The notes: generated by a model from the letters alone, not told the origin. A DNA stretch of 64,000 nt from Chroococcidiopsis sp. TS-821 (GCF_002939305.1 NZ_MVDI01000003.1:248001-312000), one strand, 5' to 3'; shown: positions 17,677 through 27,767, counted from the stretch's first letter. Numbers and translations: made by a program.

Positions 17677-18858
17677 ATGCAATACAGACGATTTGGACGT
17701 ACGCAAATCCAAATGCCAGTGTTTTCCTGCGGGGGAATGCGCTATCAATTTAAATGGCAAGATGTCCCAGCATGGCAAATTCCGAGGCATAATCAAAAAA
17801 ACCTCGAAGCAACAATCCGTAGAGCCATAGAAGTTGGTATAAATCATATCGAAACTGCCCGCGGTTATGGCACTTCAGAGTATCAGCTAGGGCGAATTTT
17901 ACCGAGTTTTCCCCGCGAGCAACTAATCGTCCAAACTAAAATTAATCCGAGTGACAACGCTAGAGACTTTCAGCAGAAGTTCGAGCAGTCACTCAAAAAT
18001 CTGCGGTTAGATTACGTGGATCTACTCGCAATTCACGGTATTAACGATGCTGAGTCGTTGCAGCAAAGCGTGCGTCCTGGCGGTTGTGTGGAAGTTGTGC
18101 AAAAGTTACAGGCTCAAGGAAAGGTTAGGTTTATTGGCTTTTCCACGCACGGACCTACAGACATTATTGTAGAGGCGATCGCAACCAATTTATTCGACTA
18201 CGTTAACCTGCACTGGTACTACATCAATCAGACTAACTGGGCGGCGATTGCAGCTGCTACTCAACACGACATGGGCGTATTTATTATTAGCCCGTCGGAT
18301 AAAGGCGGTAAGCTTTATCAACCACCGCAAAAACTTGTAGACTTGTGCAGTCCCTTAAGTCCCATCGTTTTCAATAATCTCTTTTGTCTGAGTCATTCGC
18401 AAGTACACACGTTAAGTGTCGGTGCTGCACGTCCGCAAGACTTTGACGAACATTTAAAAACGCTAGCACTCCTTGACCGTGCAGATGAGATTTTACCGCC
18501 AATTTTGGCACGTTTAGAACAAGCGGCGATCGCATCCCTTGGCGAAAGTTGGGCAAAAACTTGGCACGTCGGTTTACCCAAATACAGCGAAACACCTGGC
18601 AATGTGAATATTCCCGTAATTTTGTGGCTGAGAAACTTAGCGATCGCCTACGATATGGTTGACTACGCAAAAATGCGCTACAACCTCTTAGGGAATGGTG
18701 GTAGCTGGTTTCCTGGTGCAAATGCTGCCAATGTCAACCAACTCGATTTACGCCATTGTCTCAGAAATAGTCCTCACGCTGAAACAATTCCTACTATCTT
18801 GCAAGAAGCTCATCAATTATTGAGCGGTGCTGCTATCCAACGCTTATCTAAGCAATAA
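17677..18858 (+). CDS. Aldo/keto reductase
   Basis: This 393-residue protein begins MQYRRFGRTQIQMPVFSCGGM, the usual start of the AKR fold; a GTG one codon upstream is less likely. HIETARGYG carries the region of the catalytic Tyr, VQTKI has the catalytic Lys, and LLAIHGIND the His. The C-terminal ~100 residues go beyond the standard barrel and are typical of a cyanobacterial subgroup. The reaction is probably NADPH-linked reduction of a carbonyl; the substrate is unknown. No iron-sulfur CxxC tail is evident. Confidence 0.88.
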   Translation: MQYRRFGRTQIQMPVFSCGGMRYQFKWQDVPAWQIPRHNQKNLEATIRRAIEVGINHIETARGYGTSEYQLGRILPSFPREQLIVQTKINPSDNARDFQQKFEQSLKNLRLDYVDLLAIHGINDAESLQQSVRPGGCVEVVQKLQAQGKVRFIGFSTHGPTDIIVEAIATNLFDYVNLHWYYINQTNWAAIAAATQHDMGVFIISPSDKGGKLYQPPQKLVDLCSPLSPIVFNNLFCLSHSQVHTLSVGAARPQDFDEHLKTLALLDRADEILPPILARLEQAAIASLGESWAKTWHVGLPKYSETPGNVNIPVILWLRNLAIAYDMVDYAKMRYNLLGNGGSWFPGANAANVNQLDLRHCLRNSPHAETIPTILQEAHQLLSGAAIQRLSKQ

Positions 18859-19153
18859 AAACTAATCTTTTTTAAGCTGACTCAATTATTTCTTCTCAAG
18901 CTAATACCGCTAGTTTCAATAATTCCTAAAACTATCATTTTGCGCCTTTTTATATTTTAGGTTGCAGCAAGCCGTTAATTTGACGACTACAGACATTTTT
19001 ATTGAAAATTGTCAATTTATAAATCGTAGTTTATTTTCACTTCTCTCTGCCAATTGCTAGTAAAGAATATTATCAAATTTATATCTGGTATAACCCGTTA
19101 CTGAGAAAATAAAAAATAAACAAATTGGATTAATTGAGTAGCATTTATTGCTT

Positions 19154-19900
19154 ATGACTCTTAATCGACGGAATTTATTATTTCTTTTAGGGGCAAGTGC
19201 TGGTGCGGTTGCCATTGATACACTGCGTCCGCATGGATTGTGGCAAACTGCCTTAGCAGCGGAAACTCCTAGTCGCAGTGGCAGTTTTGAGTTACCACCT
19301 CTACCTTACGCATACAACGCACTCGAACCACACATTGATGCTGCAACGATGCGCTTTCACCACGATCGCCACCATGCAACGTACGTCAAAAACTTAAACG
19401 CGGCGATAGAAAAGCATCCGCAACTTAAAGGTCGAAGCGCAGAACAACTCTTAAGCAATCTTAACAGCGTTCCAGAAGATATCCGCACGAGTGTACGTAA
19501 CAATGGCGGCGGTCACGTTAATCACTCGATGTTTTGGCGAATTATGAGTCCTGACGGTGGCGGCGAACCCACAGGACAAATCGCTGATGTCATTAACCAA
19601 AATTTTGGCAGCTTTGCAGAATTTAAAAAACAATTCAATGCGGCGGGCGAGGGGCGTTTTGGTAGTGGTTGGGTATGGTTAGTGCGCACTCAGGATGGTA
19701 ATTATCAGATTACCAGTACCGCAAACCAAGATAGCCCTATTATGGAGGGTAACTATCCGGTTATGGGCAATGACGTGTGGGAACACGCTTACTATCTCAA
19801 ATACCAAAATCGTCGTGCAGAATATCTCAACGCCTGGTGGAACGTTGTGAATTGGAACGAGATAAACCAACGATTAGCCCAAGCAACAAAAACAGCGTAA
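19154..19900 (+). CDS. sodA: Tat-exported superoxide dismutase (Mn/Fe family, probably Mn)
   Basis: The ATG at 19154 (248 residues) is preferred to a TTG two codons earlier. The N terminus has a Tat-type motif [13 protein letters not shown] and a likely cleavage site after ALA. The mature part has all four metal ligands: His in [13 protein letters not shown], His in [11 protein letters not shown], and Asp and His in [11 protein letters not shown]. The [11 protein letters not shown] context is the manganese-type form. It would remove superoxide in the periplasm or thylakoid lumen. A strong hairpin lies just after the stop. Confidence 0.92.
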   Translation: MTLNRRNLLFLLGASAGAVAIDTLRPHGLWQTALAAETPSRSGSFELPPLPYAYNALEPHIDAATMRFHHDRHHATYVKNLNAAIEKHPQLKGRSAEQLLSNLNSVPEDIRTSVRNNGGGHVNHSMFWRIMSPDGGGEPTGQIADVINQNFGSFAEFKKQFNAAGEGRFGSGWVWLVRTQDGNYQITSTANQDSPIMEGNYPVMGNDVWEHAYYLKYQNRRAEYLNAWWNVVNWNEINQRLAQATKTA

Positions 19901-19907
19901 TGACAGG

Positions 19908-19930
19908 GGGGTTTGGTGGTGCCAAACCCC
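19908..19930. terminator. Perfect hairpin between convergent sodA and rsmG
   Basis: GGGGTTTGG (19908-19916) and CCAAACCCC (19922-19930) form a 9-bp stem with a 5-base loop in the 32-base space between two convergent genes. It can serve both directions. No strong U tract flanks it, so its efficiency is uncertain. Confidence 0.65.
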
Positions 19931-19932
19931 GC

Positions 19933-20607
19933 TCAAGAAATTTTCCGTAAATAGACGCAGTGGCGATCGCTATGACTTAGCGGTGTCACAAACTCTTCAA
20001 TTTTCTCAATGACACCCTTCAAAGGCTTAATTTTAGTTTGCAAAGCTTCCGTTTCATCGCTTGTCCAATGACCGCGATAGAGTACCGCTAAACCATTCGG
20101 CTGCAAAAAAGGCAAGGTATACTCAGCACAAAGATGCGGCGCACCTACAGCACGAATCAGCGCAACATCATAACTTTGATGATATTGCGGAAGTTTGTTG
20201 ATACTTTCTGCCCTACCTACCAGAGTAGTCGCGTTTTGAATACCAAGTTCGGCTAACAAATTATCCAGAAATGTCATTTTTTTGCGCGTCGAGTCGAGGA
20301 GAGTGACGTGTGAGTAAGGAAGGGCGATCGCAACAGGAATCCCTGGAAAACCTGCTCCTGTACCAACGTCAATTACTTTTATAGTTGTCTCAGGCGTAGA
20401 GAGATAGGGCGCAATTCCGCGCAGTGAATCCCACAAATGCTTCTCCCAAAATTCTAGAGGCGCAGTGATGCGGGTTAAATTCAGCTGACGATTTCCCGCC
20501 AAAATCAGTTCGTACAGGCGTTGAAACTTCTCTTGTTGCGCCGGTGTAGGTTGCCAATTGAGTTGCTGCCAATCTAACATTTGCGGCAGCAGTGGTGATG
20601 GTTCCAT
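19933..20607 (-). CDS. rsmG: 16S rRNA (guanine-527-N7)-methyltransferase
   Basis: RsmG (GidB) puts the N7 methyl on G527 of 16S rRNA with SAM. The 224-residue sequence has the motif I DVGTGAGFPGIPVAI and the following VTLLDSTRKKMTFLD, both diagnostic. KMTFLDNLL, VGRAE and ALIRAVG are also family blocks. The gene starts 18 bases after the stop of the ABC ATPase gene on the same strand, so they are probably co-transcribed. Confidence 0.95.
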   Translation of the reverse strand: MEPSPLLPQMLDWQQLNWQPTPAQQEKFQRLYELILAGNRQLNLTRITAPLEFWEKHLWDSLRGIAPYLSTPETTIKVIDVGTGAGFPGIPVAIALPYSHVTLLDSTRKKMTFLDNLLAELGIQNATTLVGRAESINKLPQYHQSYDVALIRAVGAPHLCAEYTLPFLQPNGLAVLYRGHWTSDETEALQTKIKPLKGVIEKIEEFVTPLSHSDRHCVYLRKIS

Positions 20608-20625
20608 GCCTCGATTTCGTCTACT

Positions 20626-21348
20626 CTAGCTTGCTTCTGAGGTTTCCTCAATTGTATAAACCGAGGTTTGATGGACAGTTGCACGAGTAGCTTGAGCTTT
20701 GACTGCAAGTAAAGCGGGATCGGGTACGGGTTCTAATACGCCATGATTAAGCGTCCAACAACTATCCGCAATACTTAATAAATCACTCGCATCGTGCGTG
20801 ACGACAAGTAGCGTCCAGTGCTGTTTGAGTTTTGCAAGTAGATTTACTACCTGTCGCCGCATTGACCAGTCTAAACCAGCAGTAGGCTCGTCTAGTAGTA
20901 GTAAATGCGGTTGACGAATAAGTTGCACAGCTAAAGCTAAACGCCGTTGCTGTCCACCACTTAGCGCGTGAGGTGCAGCGTGTAAAGATAAATGTTCTAA
21001 CCCAACTTCTTGTAAAGCTTGGCGTACTCTTTCTGTCCCTAATTCCGGATGTCCTAGGCGCAATTCCTCCAAAATCGTACCGCCGCAAAAATGACGTTCG
21101 GGAAATTGAAAAACCAAGCCACCGAGTTGTTGTAGATAATCAGCACTAAGTTCTTGATCGCGCCAAGCAATTTGACCTGACGTTGCTTCAACAAGTCCAG
21201 ATAAAATTTCTAGGAGCGTACTTTTGCCCGAACCACTTGGACCAATAATCAAACCTAAGTTCTGAGGTGCTAATTGCAGATTAATCGATTTGAGAATCGC
21301 TGTCTGGCTTGCGGGAGGGTGATATACGAGGTTTTTAAGATAGAGCAT
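20626..21348 (-). CDS. ABC transporter ATP-binding protein, CbiO/ECF-like
   Basis: The 240-residue single-domain ATPase has Walker A GPSGSGKS, Q-loop VFQFPERHF, signature LSGGQQRR and Walker B LLLLDEPTAGLD, then the H-loop VTHD. The Q-loop FPE is typical of energy-coupling-factor (CbiO/EcfA) ATPases for metals or vitamins. No permease gene is adjacent. Similar stand-alone ATPases are found in chloroplasts and cyanobacteria, and a metal-related role has been proposed for the plant forms. The actual cargo is unknown. It precedes rsmG closely. Confidence 0.85.
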   Translation of the reverse strand: MLYLKNLVYHPPASQTAILKSINLQLAPQNLGLIIGPSGSGKSTLLEILSGLVEATSGQIAWRDQELSADYLQQLGGLVFQFPERHFCGGTILEELRLGHPELGTERVRQALQEVGLEHLSLHAAPHALSGGQQRRLALAVQLIRQPHLLLLDEPTAGLDWSMRRQVVNLLAKLKQHWTLLVVTHDASDLLSIADSCWTLNHGVLEPVPDPALLAVKAQATRATVHQTSVYTIEETSEAS

Positions 21349-21595
21349 CCGTTAAGATTACCAAAAATTGAAACCAAATTAAGTTGTAGCTATTAGCCTT
21401 AGGCTTTTAGCATTGTGTTTATGCTAGTTCTTGTCTACTCTGATTAAACTCTGCTTTTGTGGGGAACACTAACAATGGTTTAAAGTTCATGAGTTCTTGT
21501 GCTGTATTTATTCTGGCATTGTTGCCGTTGACTTTTTAGGGCTAGGAAATTTGGAAGAGATCTCAGCTAGCTACGCAAATGACTGGAGGTTGAAA

Positions 21596-22516
21596 ATGCG
21601 TAAAAAATGGTTTTCTCAGGTACAATACGCCTTTGCGGCTTTAGCAAGTACAACTTTACTCACTCTTAGCGTAGGATTCAGCCCGACTTTAGCTCAAGAT
21701 CCATTCCGCGCGACTAACCAACGTCAAATTGGCGACAATACAGAAGCCGCGTTTAAAGCCATATTCGAGCAAGGTAATTATCAAGCAGCTGTCAATTATC
21801 TCAATCAAGCCGCGACAACTGAACCGAATGAACCTTTAGCTTTCGCAATGAAAGCTTCGTTGGCGTATACATTAAATAATGACATCAATGCGTTTAGTAA
21901 TTATGGCAAGCGTACCTTAGAAACAGGAAGACAGCTAATTGCGCAAGATCCCCTACGTGGTAATTTATATGCTGCTGTCGGTCACTTTTTACAAGGTGCA
22001 GCCGCTTTGGCACGCGAGGGGACAGTACGCGGTACACCACAAGCGCTATCCGAGTTAAGACAGGTTTATGCGTATTTAGACAAAGCCGAAGCCATTGCTC
22101 CCAACGATCCAGAACTAAATCTGCTGCGGGGCTATATGGATTTGATGTTAGCCGTCAATTTACCCTTTTCCAGTCCACAGCAAGCGATTGATAGACTTGT
22201 AAGATTTGCCGGACCTAGATATTTAGCCGATCGCGGTTTAGCAATTGGCTATCGCGATTTGGATCGATATACCGAAGCACTCACTTACGTCGATCGCGCA
22301 ATACAAGCAACTCCGAATAATCCTGAGTTGTACTATCTTAAAGCCCAAATCCTTGCTGAACAAGGAAACAAGCAAAATAATCCATCCGCATTGAAAGCCG
22401 CGGTGGAAAACTTTGACCGCGCGATCGCCAAAAAAGACCAACTTCCATCAAGTCTAGTCCAGCAAATCGAACGCGAACGAAATAGAACTGTCCAACGCGT
22501 CAGCGGCGCTAGTTAA
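21596..22516 (+). CDS. Exported TPR protein, Sll0314/Alr1548 family
   Basis: The ATG at 21596 is preceded by GGAGGT at a 5-base spacing, so I prefer it to an upstream in-frame start at 21497; this gives 306 residues. A signal peptide (KKWFSQVQYAFAALASTTLL, cleavage probably after LAQ) is followed by at least four tetratricopeptide-like units, for example YQAAVNYLNQAATTEPNEP and YTEALTYVDRAIQATPNNP. The family is found in cyanobacteria and has no defined function. It probably acts as a periplasmic scaffold. Confidence 0.85.
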   Translation: MRKKWFSQVQYAFAALASTTLLTLSVGFSPTLAQDPFRATNQRQIGDNTEAAFKAIFEQGNYQAAVNYLNQAATTEPNEPLAFAMKASLAYTLNNDINAFSNYGKRTLETGRQLIAQDPLRGNLYAAVGHFLQGAAALAREGTVRGTPQALSELRQVYAYLDKAEAIAPNDPELNLLRGYMDLMLAVNLPFSSPQQAIDRLVRFAGPRYLADRGLAIGYRDLDRYTEALTYVDRAIQATPNNPELYYLKAQILAEQGNKQNNPSALKAAVENFDRAIAKKDQLPSSLVQQIERERNRTVQRVSGAS

Positions 22517-22615
22517 TTCAACGCCAATTACCTGTTACACAAGAACCACTGCATCTCATAATTGATTAAGATTGTTGTAGAGTTGTCAATCTTCCTTAAT
22601 CATTACCCCAAAACG

Positions 22616-23077
22616 ATGCAGGTACAGTTCCGCGAGTTCGATCCTTTTGATGTGTGGATTTGGCTAGAGTTTACTACAGTTCCGTCTGAGATGGAGAAAC
22701 GCTATGTCGAAGAAGTCTTCAATTCCTGGTTTTATCTGGGTAAACTCGGTGCATTCAACGCGGAAAATCTACAAGTACAAGAGCAAGGTCTCGATCTCAG
22801 CTATATGCATTATGACGAACAGACAGCTGATGATACTTTAATGGCACTGATGCATAATATGGGAGAATTTGAGTATCAAGGAACATGGGGGCGTTGTTGG
22901 TTTGACCTAGGAACGAGCGATGCGATCGCGCTTGATATTCTCATTAATGCTCTAAAGCAACTCAGCCAGGAATATGTCAATATTGCAACGTTGTACATTG
23001 GCGGCGAAAATGAAGACTGGAAGGTAGAAGATAGCGAGAGTCGTTCGAGCTTTATCTACGACGGTAGTAACAATTAA
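22616..23077 (+). CDS. DUF3531 family protein
   Basis: The ATG at 22616 gives 153 residues starting MQVQFREFDPFDVWIWLEF, the usual start of this family; an upstream in-frame start at 22562 is less likely. Conserved blocks are NSWFYLGKLGAFN, then MHNMGEFEYQGTWGRCWFDLG. The protein is small and acidic with no signal peptide. The family is conserved across cyanobacteria and plastids, with no established function. It is followed 4 bases later by a Nudix gene, so the two are probably one transcript. Confidence 0.85.
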   Translation: MQVQFREFDPFDVWIWLEFTTVPSEMEKRYVEEVFNSWFYLGKLGAFNAENLQVQEQGLDLSYMHYDEQTADDTLMALMHNMGEFEYQGTWGRCWFDLGTSDAIALDILINALKQLSQEYVNIATLYIGGENEDWKVEDSESRSSFIYDGSNN

Positions 23078-23081
23078 CACA

Positions 23082-23510
23082 ATGCATAAACCTGGTGAGA
23101 TTCGTGTATTAGCTTTGGGTTTAGTTAAAAATAGCGAACGCGTTTTTCTGTCTCAAGGCTACGATCCTAGCAAGCAACAAACTTTTTATCGCGCGATGGG
23201 CGGTGGTGTTGAGTTTGGAGAGACGAGTCGCGACGCCCTACAAAGAGAATTTTACGAAGAAATCCAAGCAGAAATTACGAATATTCGCTACCTCGACTGC
23301 ATTGAAAGTTTGTTTACCTACAACGATAAACCAGGACATGAAATTCTTTTCGTTTATCAGTGCGATTTTGTCGATCCCAAATTTTATCAAATCGACACGC
23401 TTGATTTTCAAGAAGGTAAGCGCAAAAAAACCGCACTTTGGGTGGAGTGCGATCGTTTTAAAACTGGAGAACTCAAGTTAGTTCCTGAAGCGTTTCTAAA
23501 TTATTTGTAA
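23082..23510 (+). CDS. Nudix hydrolase
   Basis: This 142-residue protein has a full Nudix box: GGVEFGE, seven residues, then REFYEEIQAEI. Nudix enzymes hydrolyse nucleoside diphosphates linked to another group; the box gives the Mg-binding helix. The flanking sequence (YRAMGGGVEFGETS, LFTYNDKPGHEILFVYQC) is typical of a small bacterial subfamily of unknown substrate. It follows DUF3531 by 4 bases. Confidence 0.92.
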   Translation: MHKPGEIRVLALGLVKNSERVFLSQGYDPSKQQTFYRAMGGGVEFGETSRDALQREFYEEIQAEITNIRYLDCIESLFTYNDKPGHEILFVYQCDFVDPKFYQIDTLDFQEGKRKKTALWVECDRFKTGELKLVPEAFLNYL

Positions 23511-23670
23511 CGGTTATTCCCCTAGTCAAAGCAATAGAATGAAGAAATTCTCTAAACTATATTAATAATAATGAGGAAAAAACTTGTAAATTAAAACTAA
23601 TTTTGTTTGCTTGCAGAGTAGATGTTGAGCTCCTAGCTGTTAAAATTAATAACTTATCTTCAATATCAAC

Positions 23671-23697
23671 AAAAATAGGGGCGTTTCTTGCCCCTTA
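23671..23697 (-). terminator. prs: Intrinsic terminator of prs
   Basis: On the minus strand GGGGC, 7 bases, GCCCC is followed by TATTTTTG, ten bases past the prs stop. This is a textbook intrinsic terminator. Confidence 0.85.
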
Positions 23698-23706
23698 GTC
23701 GTCTAA

Positions 23707-24723
23707 TCAACGAAACATACTACTTACCGAACTATCTTCGTGAACGCGCCAGATGGTTTCACCGATGAGATTTGCTACTGAAAGTACTGTGAGTTGCTCA
23801 AAACGATGATCTTCAGGAACAGGAATTGTGTTTGTGACAATGACTTCTTCAAAAATCCCGCTTGATAATCGCTCGATTGCTGGTGGTGAAAACACAGCGT
23901 GCGTCGCACACGCATAAACTTGACGCGCTCCTTGTTCGCGCAATAACTTAGCACCCTCAGAGATTGTACCGCCAGTATCGATCATATCGTCTACTAATAC
24001 CGCAGTTTTGCCTTCAACATCACCAATAACGTTAAGAACTTCTGCGACATTGTGCGCTTGACGGCGTTTATCGATAATTGCCAGTGGTGCGTCATCTAAC
24101 TTTTTGGCAAATGCTCTTGCGCGAGCAACACCCCCGACATCAGGCGAAACGACAACTAAGTCAGGAAGTTGCTTACTTGCTAAGTAATTAATGAGAACTG
24201 GCGAGGCATAAACATGATCGAAGGGAATATCGAAGTAGCCTTGAATTTGCGCGGAATGTAAATCCATCGCTACGATGCGATTAGCTCCTGCTTGAGTAAT
24301 CAAGTTGGCTACTAATTTAGCAGTAATCGATTCGCGCCCCGCTGTTTTACGATCAGCCCTCGCGTAACCATAGTAGGGAATAACGGCTGTAATCTGCCGC
24401 GCCGAAGCCCGACGACAGGCATCGATCATAATTAGCAATTCCATTAAATTATCATTAACGGGATGGCAAGTTGGTTGAATGAGATAAACATCACAACCGC
24501 GAATGGATTCTTGAATTTGAATGTAAAGTTCGCCATCTGCGAAGCGCTTTCTAATCATCGGTCCCAATTCCATGCCCAAATAACGAGCGACTTCTTGGGA
24601 GAACGGTACATTAGCAGAGCCAGAAAATAAGCGCAGACGGTTATTATCAGCAACCGCGGTAGGAGCTGACTGAAGTGTCAAAGTTGCAGAACTGAGCACG
24701 GCAGACCCTCGGAGCACCTTCAT
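23707..24723 (-). CDS. prs: Ribose-phosphate pyrophosphokinase
   Basis: PRPP synthase joins ribose-5-phosphate and ATP to give PRPP for nucleotides, His, Trp and NAD. The 338-residue sequence has the flexible-loop KRFADGEL, the ATP-site YYGYARADRK, the DLHSAQIQGYFDIP segment, and the PRPP-binding loop VLVDDMIDTGGT. It is slightly longer at the N terminus than most bacterial forms; the extra ~25 residues are poorly ordered in look. A clear terminator follows. Confidence 0.97.
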   Translation of the reverse strand: MKVLRGSAVLSSATLTLQSAPTAVADNNRLRLFSGSANVPFSQEVARYLGMELGPMIRKRFADGELYIQIQESIRGCDVYLIQPTCHPVNDNLMELLIMIDACRRASARQITAVIPYYGYARADRKTAGRESITAKLVANLITQAGANRIVAMDLHSAQIQGYFDIPFDHVYASPVLINYLASKQLPDLVVVSPDVGGVARARAFAKKLDDAPLAIIDKRRQAHNVAEVLNVIGDVEGKTAVLVDDMIDTGGTISEGAKLLREQGARQVYACATHAVFSPPAIERLSSGIFEEVIVTNTIPVPEDHRFEQLTVLSVANLIGETIWRVHEDSSVSSMFR

Positions 24724-25035
24724 TGAAATCTTATCATCACTGCTTTAGTGATTTGTTGCACAATCGCAGGGAACTTCAATTATAAGCTTGGATAAAGTTT
24801 TTAGTAATAGCAATTTAAACTATTTTTTTGACTTTTGAATGATTGGCTTGTAGGAATTAGAATACGAACTGTGTTGAAAACTATGCCAAATATTTGTTAC
24901 TGCTTGAATCGAGCGAGTAATAAAGAATCTGATTGCGAAGTTACAGGTTGACCGAGAAACTTTTAGGTAAAATTACTTGGTCTTAAAAAGTGAACTGTCG
25001 AACTTTGACGAATAGCTTAAGATTTAGCAAAAACG
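24724..25035. other. Divergent spacer between prs and the kinase gene
   Basis: This 312-base A+T-rich spacer has no coding frame. It should hold the promoters of prs and of the kinase gene. I see no distinctive operator or RNA motif. Confidence 0.5.
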
Positions 25036-26943
25036 ATGCAACCACCTATTCCACTGGGAAGTGTACTACAAAACCGTTACCGCATAACTCAAATTTTGGG
25101 TCAAGGAGGATTTGGGCGTACGTACTTAGCGCAAGACCAAGGGCGTTTTGGCGAACTCTGCGCGCTAAAAGAATTGATTCCCAACCAAAACGATAGTTTT
25201 CTTTTGGAAAAGTCAAAAGAACTATTTCAACGCGAAGCCGCAACTTTATATCAAATCCAACATCCTCAAGTACCGCAATTTCGTGCCAATTTTGAAGAGG
25301 ATCAACGTTTATTTCTAGTGCAAGATTACGTTGAAGGCAAAACCTACCGTGACTTACTAGAAGAACGCAAAGCCCAAGGGCAAACTTTTTCGGAAGCTGA
25401 GGTGTTGCAGTTAATTAGACAATTATTACCAGTACTCGCGCATTTACACACCCGTGGCATTATTCACCGCGATATTTCACCCGACAATATTATTTTGCGC
25501 GAAAGCGACAATAAACCCGTACTAATTGATTTTGGTGTAGTCAAAGAATTAGCAACGCAGTTTCAATCAGCACAAAATCTATCACAACCGACTACTGTCG
25601 GCAAGTTGGGTTATGCGCCAAGCGAACAATTACAAACAGGAAAAGCGTACCCGAATAGCGATTTGTATGCTTTAGCCGTAACTGCGGTCGTACTACTCAC
25701 GGGAAAAGAACCGCAAGAATTATTTGACGATACTGAACTGACTTGGAATTGGCAACAGTGGGTCACAGTCAGCCCAGAATTTGCAGTGGTGTTGAACCGA
25801 ATGTTGAGTATTCGCCCAGGCGATCGCTACCAATCGGTTGTGGAAGTTGCCAAAGCCTTATCTGCTGTGGACCGTCAAGCGACAAATCCGCAACTACCTA
25901 ATCTGCAACGCAGCGCAATCGCATCTACAGAAGCATCCACCCCTGCAACAACCGCACCCGAAGTATCGCAAATTCAAACCATCGCCGTCGGTCGTCGTCC
26001 TGACCTAATTGTGCCAAATTCTCGTCAACCAAGGCAAACAGATCCTGTCATTCCTGCACCGCGAAAACGCGAAATCTGGGAAAATCCGTGGGCGGTGATT
26101 GGAATCGGAATTTGTGTTGCTTTAGTCGCTGGATTTGGTTCGTTATTCCTTGTCAGTTATTTTCTCAGTACCCGCAGCACTCCAGAACCTCAGTCGTTTC
26201 CCTCTCCTGTTGTCCCCGAAAGCCCTACACCAACGGTAACTGAAACCCCCTCTCCTGAACCGACAACTTTTAGTCAACAATTGAATCTCGTACCTGGTGC
26301 GACAGCAACTGTTTCCGGTACGCTGCAAGCTAATGCAACGGCAAACTATACGTTTAACGGCGAACAAGGACAACAATTGAGTGCTACCCTCGCGCAAGAA
26401 GGCGTTCTTTTAACAGTATTGGGACCTAATCAAGCACCGATTGAAGACTTAGCCCGCAGGGTAACGCGCTATCAAGGAACATTGCCATTTACTGGCGAGT
26501 ATACAATTCAACTTAGCCCTGTGCAAGGTATCGAAGAAAGTAGCTATCAGCTTGATATTTTACTGGAAAATCCTGTTATTCCAACACCTACACCAACGCC
26601 GACAGAAACACCACCATCAACCGTAGTACCAACTGTCGTCCCTGAACGAATTACAGTAAATCCTGGAGAAACTGTTACGCCATCCGGTATCACAGGACCC
26701 CAGCAAATTACCCGTTATCTAGTTAACGTACAAGAAGGGCAAGTTTTATCGGTAGCGGTAGCCCAAGGAAATGTTTCTTTAGATATTCGCGATCCGGACG
26801 GACAACTCATCGAAGGTGCTACAAATTTATTGAACTGGCAATCACAAGTGTCGCAAACTGGCGATTATCAAATTGATGTAATTCCCACAGTAGAAGAGGA
26901 CGTTGACTTTGCAGTAAATATCGGCATCCAAAATTTACAATAG
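25036..26943 (+). CDS. Membrane-anchored Ser/Thr protein kinase with PPC-like sensor domains
   Basis: The 635-residue protein starts with a Hanks-type kinase domain (about 1-280): glycine loop LGQGGFGRTYLA, Lys in CALKELIP, catalytic HRDISPDN, DFG in LIDFGVVKEL and YAPSEQ as the APE-like motif. One membrane helix lies near 350-375. Then come two PPC-like beta domains (about 410-510 and 530-630) separated by Thr/Pro linkers (PTPTPTPTETPP). This topology puts the sensors outside the cytoplasm. Such kinases are abundant in cyanobacteria. Target proteins are unknown. Confidence 0.9.
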   Translation: MQPPIPLGSVLQNRYRITQILGQGGFGRTYLAQDQGRFGELCALKELIPNQNDSFLLEKSKELFQREAATLYQIQHPQVPQFRANFEEDQRLFLVQDYVEGKTYRDLLEERKAQGQTFSEAEVLQLIRQLLPVLAHLHTRGIIHRDISPDNIILRESDNKPVLIDFGVVKELATQFQSAQNLSQPTTVGKLGYAPSEQLQTGKAYPNSDLYALAVTAVVLLTGKEPQELFDDTELTWNWQQWVTVSPEFAVVLNRMLSIRPGDRYQSVVEVAKALSAVDRQATNPQLPNLQRSAIASTEASTPATTAPEVSQIQTIAVGRRPDLIVPNSRQPRQTDPVIPAPRKREIWENPWAVIGIGICVALVAGFGSLFLVSYFLSTRSTPEPQSFPSPVVPESPTPTVTETPSPEPTTFSQQLNLVPGATATVSGTLQANATANYTFNGEQGQQLSATLAQEGVLLTVLGPNQAPIEDLARRVTRYQGTLPFTGEYTIQLSPVQGIEESSYQLDILLENPVIPTPTPTPTETPPSTVVPTVVPERITVNPGETVTPSGITGPQQITRYLVNVQEGQVLSVAVAQGNVSLDIRDPDGQLIEGATNLLNWQSQVSQTGDYQIDVIPTVEEDVDFAVNIGIQNLQ

Positions 26944-26948
26944 TTTAA

Positions 26949-27031
26949 CTGGTAACTGGTAACTGGTCATTGGTCATTGGAAAGAATATCTATTACTCAT
27001 TACCCATTACCTATTACCCATTACCCACTAC
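26949..27031. repeat. Heptamer-based inverted repeat, copy B (5' of bioD)
   Basis: Units of GGTAACT/GGTCATT on the left and ATTACCC on the right, joined by AAGAATATCT. The same joining sequence occurs in copy C at 27.8 kb, so the two copies bracket bioD. Confidence 0.6.
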
Positions 27032-27045
27032 TTAAGTAAATTGAC

Positions 27046-27714
27046 ATGAATGCATTACTGATTACGGGAACAGATACCGACGCAGGAAAAACTGTTTTAA
27101 CAACAGCGTTGGCTGCATACTGGCGAAATCATTTTCGTAACTTTGCAATTATGAAGCCGATTCAATCGGGAGTGGGCGATCGCGAACTTTACGCGCAGCT
27201 ATTTTCATTCAATCAATCCATCACGGAAATTACGCCACTTTATTTTGCAGCTCCGCTAGCGCCACCAATCGCCGCTGCGAAGGAAAATCGCGATATCGAT
27301 TTGGCAATTGTCTGGCGAACGTTCCAACAATTAAAGGCGTCGCGAGATTTTGTGCTGGTAGAAGCTTTAGGCGGATTAGGTTCGCCTGTAACGGCTGAGT
27401 TTACTGTTGCAGACTTAGCGGCTGAATGGCGCTTACCTACAGTGCTTGTCGTTCCTGTACGTTTAGGTGCGATCGCCGCTGCTGTTGCTAATGTCGCACT
27501 AGCCCGACAAACCCGCGTTCTGCTTAAAGGAATTGTTCTCAATTGCACGCAAGCGCGATCGCTACAGGAAATTGAAGATTTAACGCCGCCTGAATTAATT
27601 CAATCGCTGACAAATATCCCAGTTCTAGGTTGCTTGCCTTATTTTACTGATCCTACCGATTTAGATAAATTATCTGAAGCTGCTGCGGCTTTGGACTTGG
27701 ATCTAATGTCATAG
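27046..27714 (+). CDS. bioD: Dethiobiotin synthase
   Basis: BioD carboxylates 7,8-diaminopelargonic acid with ATP, the penultimate step of biotin synthesis. The 222-residue sequence has the P-loop GTDTDAGKT, the KPIQSG motif, and the later E-A-L-G-G-L-G-S-P switch region. It lies alone, apart from other bio genes in this window. It is flanked on both sides by members of the same inverted-repeat family. Confidence 0.93.
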   Translation: MNALLITGTDTDAGKTVLTTALAAYWRNHFRNFAIMKPIQSGVGDRELYAQLFSFNQSITEITPLYFAAPLAPPIAAAKENRDIDLAIVWRTFQQLKASRDFVLVEALGGLGSPVTAEFTVADLAAEWRLPTVLVVPVRLGAIAAAVANVALARQTRVLLKGIVLNCTQARSLQEIEDLTPPELIQSLTNIPVLGCLPYFTDPTDLDKLSEAAAALDLDLMS

Positions 27715-27767
27715 AGTTAGAAATCATACTAACAATTGCGCAAATGAGAATAAGCTTAAATTGAAAC